Below, piece by piece: positions 1 to 9,100 of a stretch of DNA of 64,000 nt. The notes under the pieces were generated by a model, which was not told the origin of the DNA, searched no databases, and saw only the letters and a program-made list of their open reading frames with translations. Position numbers and translations under genes: made by a program. Every line of letters begins with the position of its first letter. Positions within the stretch are counted from its first letter, which is position 1. This DNA comes from Paragonimus skrjabini miyazakii (taxonomy: Eukaryota > Platyhelminthes > Trematoda > Plagiorchiida > Troglotrematidae): positions 1 to 64,000 of the forward strand of contig JTDE01000896.1 of the NCBI GenBank assembly GCA_014338405.1. The letters run 5' to 3'.

Positions 1-116
1 ACTGCTGCAGCTGTGCGCTTCCCACAGTCTGTATATCTCGAGCACGGCAGTCCAACACAGAAAAAAAGCACTGTGTTACCTGGAGATCTCAGTGTGCCTC
101 CCAACCGTGGACACAG

Positions 117-650
117 TTGGATCACATAGTAGTCAGTTACAGGTGGCGCCACTCTGTTAAGGACTGTCGTGCCTTTTGGAGCAACCACCTGGATTCGGAC
201 CATGCTGTTGTGCGTGCCCGTTTTGTTTTATCATTTGCCCAGAGGACACATGCTCGTAAATATAAGGTGATTAACTGGAATTCGAGCGATGAGGATGTAA
301 AGAACGCTTATCAAAAGGCGTTGGTGAAGAAGTTGCCCAGTTCGAGTCAGATGAATGATCCTAATGAACACTGGGAACAAATCGCCGAAGCCATGACAGC
401 ATGCTGTGAACAGGTATTTTCCGATGGGGCTGTTCATTTGCGAAAGAACTGGATTTCTGTCACGTCGATAAACCTTATGAACAGGCGTCGCTCGATCCCA
501 TTTCGTTCTGAATATGATGACGACCGTCAAGAACTGAAATACAAGCTGACTAAAAGCTTGCACGAAGACCTTGAGAAATACTTGGTCGGACAATCGAAAG
601 AGGTGAAAAAGCCTTTGTATCTGGGAATAGCAGAAGGCTATTTTCCCTGA
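117..650 (+). pseudogene. LINE endonuclease C-terminus and linker
   Basis: The frame opens upstream of 117 inside the endonuclease domain; the apparent start is a TTG and is not a true start. The segment DHIVVSYRWR followed by LDSDHAVV carries the serine-aspartate-histidine signature that closes APE-type LINE endonucleases, which nick target DNA for target-primed reverse transcription. The remaining ~130 residues are the linker before the polymerase. The frame ends at a TGA at 648-650, but homologous coding continues from about 647 in the +2 frame (RGCTGRQVGVSEAIC and onward), so a one-step frameshift separates the two parts. The N-terminal catalytic residues lie outside the window. Confidence 0.8.
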
Positions 651-2065
651 TCCGTGGTTGTACTGGCCGTCAAGTCGGTGTAAGTGAAGCCATATGTGAA
701 AAAGATGGTTCACTTATCACCAGTCAATCGCGCCGACTTGACAGGTGGGCTGAACATTTTAAAGAGCAGTTCAGCTGGCCTCAACTAGACCATGTAGACA
801 ATGGGATCCAATTGGTCAGTTATTGCATTCCAGACGGTTCTCCGTCGGATGCAGAAGTGGTTCTGGAGGCTCCAGGAACAGACCTCCTCCCTCCTTCTCT
901 TTTCAATGATGGTGGCAAGAGATTAATATCAGAACTGACAAAACACCTTCAGACGATCTGAGAGAGTGAAGAGGTGCCTCTTGATTGGTGCCTATCAACA
1001 GTCATTCCCGTTTTCAAAAAGTGGGCCCGAATTCTATGCGACAACCACAGGGGCATCAGTTTGGTGACTATTGTGTCCAAGTTACTGACTGACCTCATTT
1101 TACGCCTGCTCACTAAGCCGAGAGGAAGTCAGGTACGAAAAGAACAGGCAGGATTCCGATCCGGTTGTAGTAGCGTTGATCATATTTTTACCTTACGACG
1201 GATCTTGGAACATCGGCACTATTACAGACAGCCGACAGTCGTGGTCTTTTTGAACCTAAAGGCTGAGTTGCATTCAGTTGCTCTCAGCGTCCTCTAAAGC
1301 CATCTTCCTCGCAAGGGAGTAACATGGAAATACGTGAATCTATTGAGACCACTGTTGGCTCACTCTGCAAGCATGGTCAGAGTTTATGGGCAACTGTCTC
1401 GGGCGTTCACCACTTCTAGTGGTGCTTGTCATGGGCGTCCGACTTCCCTCTTCCTGTTCAATTTTGTCATGGACGACAGTCTGGAGGGTGCGCTTCAGGA
1501 GTCCAGTGGACTTGGTGTTGAGCTTCTTCCTGGCGCTGAAAAGACCTATCTGGAGTATGTGGACGACATTGTTTTACTTAGCCTCTCTGCCAAAAACATG
1601 CAGACCATGCTGGACAGGTTGAGCGACCGAGCTGGTTTGTATGGATTGCGCTTTGCACCTTCAAAGTGTAAAGTGTTGCTTAAAGTCTGGGGCACCTCAA
1701 CTCCTACCTTTTTCGTTGTAGGTAATCCGCTTGAGACTGTGGACAGTTTCACATACTTGGGTGGCACTATCTCGTCAGCCTGTAACATTACTGTTGAGAT
1801 ATCAGTGAGGATTGCAAAGGCACGAGTTGCGTTTGCCAAACTGCGTCTTCGTTGGCGTCGGAAAAACGTTCGGTTGTCGCGGAAAGGAAGGGTATATAAT
1901 GCCTTTGTGCGTTCCATTTTGCTTTATGGTTCGGAATCGTGGCCTGTTCACAAAGAAGATATCAACATGCTTGCTGTATTTGACCATCGCTGTCTCCGCC
2001 AATTGGCCCATATTAAGTGGACTGATCACGTAAGCAATATGGCAGTTCGCCCAACAATTGGGTAA
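647..2065 (+). pseudogene. LINE reverse transcriptase, inactivated
   Basis: A single frame from about 647 to 2065 encodes the fingers, palm and thumb of a LINE reverse transcriptase. It is broken by TGA at 959 and TAA at 1295. Visible motifs in order: QAGFRSGCSSVDHIFTL (fingers), FLNLKAELHSV (motif A), TSSGACHGRP with LFLFNFVMDD (motif B region) and YVDDIVLL (motif C). Motif A has Asn where the first catalytic Asp is expected, and the usual RQG of motif B is lost, so the enzyme is dead even without the stops. Motif C keeps its two Asp. Beyond it are the thumb segments FAPSKCKVLL and DSFTYLGGTIS, typical of this LINE type. Related coding in another frame (GRCRLPGW-like) follows to about 2200. 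Confidence 0.88.
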
Positions 2066-2384
2066 AACCGCGTGATGATCAACCAACAACTTGGCCACAA
2101 AATATGAAGACCCTGACTGCTTCATTGAGCAAAGTGGGTAGGTGTCGCCTGCCTGGATAGGGTTCTCGTGACCACGCAAACCGCTGGTTAGAGACGCTAT
2201 CCGAGATGGCGATGTGTCGCAGTCAATTGTGCACCTGCATCCATACTATTTCTAGTTCCTCCGCTTAGTGTTCTTTCATTAGTCTTCAAACTTCTTAGTA
2301 ACTTTCTCTTCTAGGATATTCCACGTCACTGTTGAGATGACCGGCGGTCCGAACCACAGTACCTTTTGGTCAGGCTCATGGCTG

Positions 2385-2408
2385 TTATGATGATGATTAT
2401 TATTATTG
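2385..2408 (+). repeat. Trinucleotide 3' tail of the LINE
   Basis: An imperfect run of ATG then ATT trinucleotides sits just after the LINE 3' UTR. RTE-like LINEs commonly end in short trinucleotide repeats rather than poly(A), so this marks the likely 3' end of the element. Confidence 0.6.
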
Positions 2409-2412
2409 TTAT

Positions 2413-4489
2413 TTCCGGCTTTGATTTGACAAGATCGCTGCGCATTTGCTGGGGTCCAACCATTCAAAACACCCACGGATGTCACCCCTAGTTCGCGGTG
2501 TGCAGTTTAAGTTAGTAAACGAAGGCTTATTAGCAACTGTGGACGACTTATGAAACGTCAACTGTACACCACTGACAGCTAAGGCGGTTACATTCATGGC
2601 CAATAAAAGCACTGTGCGAATAAAGTAACGGCCGAGTGATTCTGCGGCAAAAATGTCTGTTATGAAAAAATAAGGTTACAGAAGAAAGTAACTTTTGTCG
2701 ATTTGACAAAAACGTAGATGGCGACTGATCTGTTCTACACTGTCTGCAAAGAAGACATCTGTGAACTGAAATATATGCTTACGAACAGTTTGAATAAGGA
2801 CCAAGAAGCTTGTTCCTTGAAGAAGGCATTATTATAGAGAAGTACCTCAGAACTGTTCTCCGAGAATGGAAAATGCATTAGCCGCCGTCGAGGTACCAGT
2901 GACAAAATGTGACTCGCAGTAGAGTAAGAGATGGACTACAAACTACAGATATCTGGGATGAATCATTATATTCATACGCGGACGGAGGGTTTTGTGTGGT
3001 TAATGATGTGTCCGATGATTCTTAGCCAGTGACTATGGTGCAAAAATTGTTGATGCCCAATAAAGATCTAGATGTAAGCCTTCTTCCTCCGGCTTTTCAA
3101 AGTTAGTGATAATTGATTATTATCTAATATGACTTGAAACCTGTCTTATACGGTATGCTAATGGGGAATTTTGCGACTGGAACCTACCAAAATATATTAC
3201 TATTTTTATAAATGGCACCGGAACACTATATGAAAACCACAACGGAAATAAGCTCTACTTCTCTTGAATCTGAGATACTCACGGATAATACAATGCGACT
3301 GCTTCTGACATACGCGTTAGGCTAGGCGAAGCAGGAACCAACCTGTTTGCGAGAGTATTAAACATCTAAATATTTTGCAGCATACAGTAGAACACTTGCT
3401 GTCTTATTGTTAGCCAAAAATTATAGTAATTGTGGATGGATTAGTTTCTATTTTGATTACCAGAAAGTCTTTATAAATCCTTCTACATCGCACGAGTTCG
3501 TGGAGATGTGGCGATATACTGGTTTGGTTTTCTATCCATTCTACATGTGGAATATGCATTTATACATAGTTATCCAAACCATTCGGTGAGAATGTCATAT
3601 CTCCTTTTTCAGTGGAAGAACTCGGTGGATTCGAAGGCACTGAAATGGATCAATTGCCCGGCTACATGCCGACTGACCTTAACATGCAGGCCGTATTGCT
3701 GTACTTAGAACTTCTGCATAAAACACGCAGAGCATGCTGAAGTAGTCATATAATACGACTGATCGTTGAAACATGAACCATCAAAATTTAAATGGTTGTC
3801 ACAAGATTTTATTGGCCCTGACCATACCTTTGTCACTTCAAAGAGCCTTGAAATCATCGGTCAGTTCACCCCACCAGGCTACTGTCCTCTTGAGGGCTGG
3901 CCGTCACTACAGTAGCAGAAACACGTTGTGCATTTGTTAAATTTTGTCAAATGTGACGTTACAAATATGTGTAATCAGTTCGTGAATAACATGGTTCTAA
4001 TGCATATGTGCGCTCAATTTTGCATTATGGCTCAGGATTGCGACCCTTTTACGTTTAAAGTGTACACGGACTCCCTATACTCCGTTATAATTAATGCCGC
4101 CATTCAATCTACACCAAGTTGATTGTGTAACATTGTGGTATTTTTGCGCCTGGTTTTGAAATGTGCAAACTTACAACTGACAACCGAGACATAGAAAATG
4201 GGCAGTTGGTTTAGTAACATAAAATCTATTTTGATCGGGCGTTTACCGTGTCGTACACTGTTTAGTGCAGTTTGTTGTTAGAGGTGGGTCAGAAGGTGGC
4301 CAAGGTCACGGACTACTCTAGCACTTACCCGCCTTTGTGAGTACAGCACCTAGCTACCGTCTGTCATGTTAAGGGGCTAATGATCATTCGCACTTCTGGG
4401 TGAAAGCTTCCTGTGATATGTTATTGTGTTGCAGTAAACGTGGAGCCCACGCGCGCAAGAATATTGACTCTTCCAATCCTTTTTGAATC
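2413..4489. other. No recognisable gene
   Basis: Only short overlapping ORFs (60-68 codons) without family signatures, convincing splice sites or repeats were seen here. It is likely intergenic or intronic sequence between the LINE and the first hammerhead-SINE composite. Confidence 0.5.
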
Positions 4490-4611
4490 ATATATGTTCT
4501 TGATGAGTAATAGGGGATTTTGATTTTCATATAGATTGAATATCACCCACAAATGATCAGAGCTGTCGCATTCCCATAGACTTTCCAGTCGGCCCCTTTT
4601 AAACAGCAGAA

Positions 4612-4656
4612 GCACTAGACTCGAGTTTCGCTCTCATTAGAGCTCGTCAGTAGTGC
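4612..4656 (-). ncRNA. Minimal type I hammerhead ribozyme, intact core and stems
   Basis: Minus-strand sense order: stem I strand GCACTA; core CTGACGA (CUGANGA); stem II GCTCT, loop AATG, AGAGC (5 perfect pairs); core GAAA; self-complementary stem III CTCGAG; cleavage dinucleotide TC; stem I partner TAGTGC, which is the exact complement of the first strand. Every conserved catalytic base is present. The predicted cleavage lies between plus-strand positions 4618 and 4617. Stem III is tiny and palindromic, a feature of minimal hammerheads thought to work best as dimers. The ribozyme lies just 3' of the tRNA-like promoter, the arrangement known from the schistosome Sm-alpha repeat. Confidence 0.88.
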
Positions 4657-4673
4657 ATATCATCGCCACTGCC

Positions 4674-4729
4674 GAGACTTGAACCACGGACATTCTGTTC
4701 ATGAGGCAACCGTGTTTACCACTGCGCCA
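4674..4729 (-). promoter_or_regulatory. tRNA-like internal Pol III promoter (boxes A and B) of SINE composite 1
   Basis: On the minus strand, box A reads TGGCGCAGTGGT (4718-4729), a full match to the tRNA consensus TRGYNNANNNG. Box B reads GGTTCAAGTCTC (4674-4685), close to GGTTCGANTCC. Their spacing suits a tRNA-derived promoter. Transcription would run leftward into the hammerhead at 4612-4656. Confidence 0.75.
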
Positions 4730-5046
4730 TTGACCTCACGTTAGGCACGACCGAATTATCATATGAGAACGCTCATCCACTTTCGCTTGTGAGTAATGGT
4801 CAGGTTGCCCGATCGCCTCGAGAGGAGACACAGTTACTGTCTGTTAACTCCAATCGATGACCCCTCGACTAGGAATTCTCTCCAAGTTGAACTGACAGAA
4901 ATCATTGACTTGTTGAGCGGTATTTGATTACTGATGAGTAGTAGGGGATTTTGATTTTTATACAGATTGAACATCACCCACAATTGATCGCAGCTGTTGC
5001 ATTCCTATAGAGTTCGGAGTTCTATTCCCGGTAATGGCAAGGATAT

Positions 5047-5091
5047 GCACTACTGACGAGCTCTAACAAGAGCTAAACTCGAGTCTAGTGC
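5047..5091 (+). ncRNA. Hammerhead ribozyme relic in the inverted arm, core mutated
   Basis: The plus strand has GCACTA, CTGACGA, stem II GCTCT-AACA-AGAGC, then TAAA instead of GAAA, then CTCGAG, TC and TAGTGC. Stems I and II remain perfect. The first G of GAAA (G12), the general base of the reaction, is replaced by T, so self-cleavage should be abolished. Confidence 0.8.
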
Positions 5092-5694
5092 TTCTGCTGT
5101 TCGAAAGGGGCCGACTGGAAAGTCTATGGGAATGCGACAGCTGCGATCAGTTGTGGGTGATGTTCAATCTATATATGTTCTTGTTTATCCTTCTGCTTCT
5201 TTGTGAACTAAGGATGGGGCCTACGACAGCCCGACTCATATTACAGAAAGACATTGTCCACACCTAAAATTTATGAGGAGGATACGGTTTCTGGCCATCA
5301 AAAAAGGCAAACGATAACCTTATCGAGCCAAATCATTTATTTCCGTGTGATTCACGTTTTTCAGATGTTAGGCACTAGGGAGTGATTAATTTGTGTACTG
5401 ATTTAAAGTTTTGATCCAATGAAGATTTACTCCCAAAATAATGAACCTTACTTTATCCACGAAACGACTACACGTTTCATTTTGTGTATATGTTAGCATA
5501 TGATATCAAAAACAATCGCACAGTTCAGTTGCTCATGTGACCACGGATAACAATTTTTGAAGCAACTTGCAAACAACTATTTATCTAGGGTGAAATTTTG
5601 AGGATTGAGGTTATTTCAAGATTAAACACCACACACATTTGATCGCAGTCTTTGCATTCAGATGAACATTTCGGCTAGCTCACTTCGAAACAAA

Positions 5695-5739
5695 GCACCA
5701 GACTTGAATTTCGATCTTATTAGAGCCCATCAATAGTGT
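5695..5739 (-). ncRNA. Decayed hammerhead relic, left arm of composite 2
   Basis: On the minus strand the core reads TTGATGG instead of CTGANGA, while GAAA is retained after a stem II GCTCT-AATA-AGATC. Stem I is poorly paired (ACACTA against TGGTGC). It is predicted inactive. Confidence 0.6.
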
Positions 5740-6031
5740 ATATTTTTGTCCGGTTGCAGTTTGCACTTTTACCCTCGTGTTGATGAGACTATTGTGTTAA
5801 CCACAACGCCAGCAATCTCACTATAGGCATGACCGAATAACCAAATCCAACTGCCCAGTCACCAGCTTGTATGAATAATGCTCATTCCGAAGAGGTAATG
5901 AACAGAATCATTCTGTTCTATTCAATCAGAAACCCCGTGATCAGAATTTTTCAATCTGATTATTTGTGGTTAACACGCTAGTTTCCCAAGCACGAGGGTC
6001 AGAGTGCAAACTCCGACCTGGACAAGGATAT

Positions 6032-6075
6032 ACACTACTAATGAGTTTCAGTAAGAGCCAAACTCGATCTGTTGT
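6032..6075 (+). ncRNA. Decayed hammerhead relic, right arm of composite 2
   Basis: The plus strand shows ACACTA followed by CTAATGA (G5 lost), a weak stem II ending in AGAGC, and CAAA in place of GAAA. Two catalytic bases are changed, so it is predicted inactive. Confidence 0.55.
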
Positions 6076-6165
6076 TTTGTTACTAAGTGGGCTAGCCAAA
6101 ACACTTATCTGAATACGGAGGCTGCGATCAAGTGTGTGTGGTGTTCAATCTTGAAATATTTATCT

Positions 6166-9100
6166 GTGTTTTGAGTTTTCAAGCAGAAACCTCAACACTC
6201 GGTGAACTGGTTACTTGTTTGAGTCCGTTAAGATGGACAAACCATTTTAGAAGAATGAGACATTGTATCTCTGCTTAGTGGCACGGCTGGCATTGTGCCA
6301 GTAAGTGAGGCAAACATATACTGGTGATTTGGGTTTTCAGGTCAAAAGTAATATTTATAAAATCAGACAGATCCGTTTATCCACGTGATCGGTGGATTGT
6401 GTTAACAGGAAAAATTACCAGAAATCTTTTTGTACTTTCAGGAAATTATTTTGTTCAGACATCAGCTTGGGTAAAATTGACCGATTGAAAAGCGACAATC
6501 ATGCACTAGGGGAGGATGAGTAATTAACAATACAATTTACATTGACACAAATGAAAAACTTCAAACTATATACCACTAATTTCGTAGAACGTAGTTGAAC
6601 AACGGGGTACTGGTGCACATTTTTCTAACAATCAATCGGTGTTTTAAGTTTTTTTCTTGAATAGAACAACTTGTTGGCCTTCGTCATGTTGGATATCGAA
6701 ATGTCATCAAGCAACCCAACTTCTGTCTTCCGCCAGACATGCCGTAATTTTCTTCCACATAACGTGAAAATAAGAGTCTCAAATGTAGTCTCAAGGAAGA
6801 GGCCCACATTATGGTAAAAATACGCACGGTTTATTCTGAATTTCCACACAAAAGTGTGGATTTAATGATCAATTTGAAATGCGGTCTTAGTTGGAAGTTA
6901 TGTTGGACTCTTACTGCAGGTATACTGTTCCACTATACGCATTGGAGACGTGTTTTCCAATCGTTAACATGCTCCAGTCTTTACTCCCGACCAGTCGCCG
7001 TATTTATTTGTCCACCTGCAGCTGCGATGACACATTCTTTGAGAGGATAGATGGGTGACTGGGAAAACGGCAAGAGTGAGTCCGCAGAATTGGCTGCGCC
7101 AATCAATGAGTCAGCCGGACAGTAACCTTGCTCTGGTCAACTATAGCTCCTTTTCATCGATCGTCAGACATTCAGCTCTGACCAAAAACAAAGCGTGGGT
7201 AACCGCGTCGTTTCGTATAATTACGAAGTGTGAACGTGTCTCACAGCTCAGTACAAACGTAATACGCATGTTGTTTGTCAGAGTAGTGAAGTTTGCATGA
7301 ATCAAAGGGTTGTTTTTGAAAATGTAGCCAACGGATATCGTAATAAACCAGTAGGCATCACACAGTAGCTAACAAGCACAAGTAAACCGGAATCAGAAAA
7401 TAACACAACGGAGCACGACATCCAACTTTAAAGCTTTTTCTTAGTCCACAATCTGTTCACCATCGACGCAGATCACTAGTTATGGGTTGATACTAGTCTT
7501 ACCACAGTGAAGGCCATCACGGCCGTAAACTCCAATAAACAGATTATCATGACACACAAGCACCTTAGTCCAGGGTTTGCGGTAGAGAAGAGTTATCGTC
7601 TTCTGTGACCATGACCATCCCGCTGGACTGCTGACAATCGGAGACCGGTTAAGGTTGATACGAGGCATCGTACTCTCTAATAAACGGGACCGGATAAGAT
7701 GGAAACGGTCGGTCATATGCATCGGGACAAAAACTTCAACTGCCTTTGTTCCACTGTTTAAGTGTGTACACAGGGAACTTGGTTTGGTAACAAAGTAAAC
7801 GATTTATTAGTCCATCACTCTATACCGCGTAAACGATTAGTTGAAATACTAGTGTCTGACAAGTATAACATTGTTTGGGAAAACTTTTGACACATTTTTA
7901 GTTATTTAATTTAACGAGAACTTTACCTTAACGAATAATTCTTTTTTAACTAGATTCGGGTTTAACTGTGTTGAAATGTATTGAAATATATTTACGACGC
8001 ATTACCCAGGTTGTACCGTGTTTGGTTGCCAATAGATCATTCTCGTCTCTACACGGAATGGGTAAACACATAACAAGGATAATTTTAAACCAAGTCCATT
8101 AATCTTGTATATCCATACCGAAAAGATGTTAAAGTATTATTGCGGTGCATTTTGACAAGAGAAACAAAACAAGCCTCTGATATTCTTTCTTCAGTGTTTT
8201 AACATACAGCACAAACTGATGCTTGTTAATTCAATTCTATTTCAGTTTACACGCCGCTGAAAGTGGAGTTTGATTACTTAAATCGAAGCTCCCTCAAAGG
8301 AGTTTAAATATTCTATACTAATGTCAAAAATAGCCACTGTGTAGGAGAAGTAGGTTTCCTTGGGTTGTCAGTCAGACTTTCTGATAATGTGTGAGTCTTA
8401 GTGCACTAATGGAAACGACCGTGCGTAAATCTGATAAGCAAAACGGTTTTATGTCTGAGGTTTGGCTGCTGCATGATTGAATATTAATGATTCATGATTG
8501 TTATCACCCGTAACTTAGGATGTACTGCCTGTATTCTGAATCCTTGGCCATACTGCTAGCGCATGTAATTGCCTTATGCTGGCGGGCGCCTTCTATATAG
8601 TTTATTATAAATAAGTGAGGTAAGTGTCCCTTGTTCATCACACCCACGAAGTTTAAAGATAGTCCTTGCACCTCAATCAACCGGTGGACGTAAGCTTCAT
8701 TTTTATGACCGTATTTTAGTAAGCTGGAAGCGAGGAATGGCATGTACACTATATACTTCAGCAATACCCTATATATGTGTCAGTGACCATAAGAGATTTG
8801 CATATACCTTCAAACATTCAAACTAGTACAGTTATCCCTTCGGAAGTGAGTCATGAATTGTCGTCCAGACAAATCGGAATATTTTTTTCGGACGCGCTCA
8901 GTCGCACATCGGTTTGGTTATCGTTAATTGCGCATAATTAACAGAAAACGTTGAAAATTTTTTGTCGTAAAGCTTACCTAATGATACTTCCTTCGCCTAA
9001 AATCGGGGACGTCACAACTCCATATTTTTGCTGCACGATGCAGCAAAACGTCTCCACTACAGACTTCCCAGAATTCCTCTAATAAAACGTGTAGCAGTTA

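Larger units (their letters stand above)
1..2412 (+). mobile_element. Degenerate APE-type non-LTR retrotransposon (LINE), 5' part outside the window
   Basis: This is the 3' part of a LINE, running from the end of its apurinic-type endonuclease through the reverse transcriptase to a 3' UTR. The UTR ends in an imperfect trinucleotide tract (ATG/ATT units, about 2385-2408), as in RTE-like elements. The coding frame shifts once near 647 and then runs in one frame to 2065, with internal stops at 959 and 1295. Coding traces continue in another frame to roughly 2200. The clade is uncertain: the overall type resembles RTE- or CR1-like LINEs common in flatworms. Minus-strand ORFs across this stretch are antisense shadows. 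The element is dead but recognisable over its whole visible length. Confidence 0.9.
4503..5170 (-). mobile_element. Hammerhead SINE-like element, composite 1: full unit + partial tandem unit + inverted arm
   Basis: Read on the minus strand, the left unit (4503-4930) has a tRNA-like Pol III promoter, a hammerhead ribozyme and a tail ending in CCCCTATTACTCAT. At about 4931 a second tail begins directly after the 5' end of the first unit, which is a head-to-tail junction giving a unit of ~430 bp. That second copy is soon interrupted, and from about 5010 the same family runs in the opposite (plus) orientation to 5170, starting within box B. The two arms around 4970-5010 and 5125-5170 can pair as a foldback. 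The whole composite is flanked by a perfect 13-bp direct repeat, ATATATGTTCTTG, at 4490-4502 and 5171-5183, so it was inserted as one piece by target-primed reverse transcription. Confidence 0.88.
5587..6156. mobile_element. Hammerhead SINE-like element, composite 2: diverged foldback copy
   Basis: The left arm (about 5614-5806) and the reverse complement of the right arm (about 5975-6156) align over roughly 190 bases, with shared pieces such as TTCAAGATT, ACACCACACACA and GATCGCAG. Both arms are diverged copies of the same SINE-like unit, including remains of the tRNA-like region (CCACAACGCCAG near 5800) and hammerhead positions. A 9-bp direct repeat TATTTATCT at 5578-5586 and 6157-6165 brackets the element, suggesting insertion as one foldback unit. 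The divergence suggests an older subfamily. Confidence 0.7.

Noticed and set aside
1546..2179. Minus-strand ORFs of 123-125 codons
   Set aside because: They lie antisense to the recognised LINE reverse transcriptase and are shadows of it.
4928..4950. CTGATGAG in the SINE tail as a further hammerhead core (also near 17808 and 27956)
   Set aside because: No GAAA and no pairable stem II follow; it is just part of the conserved tail.
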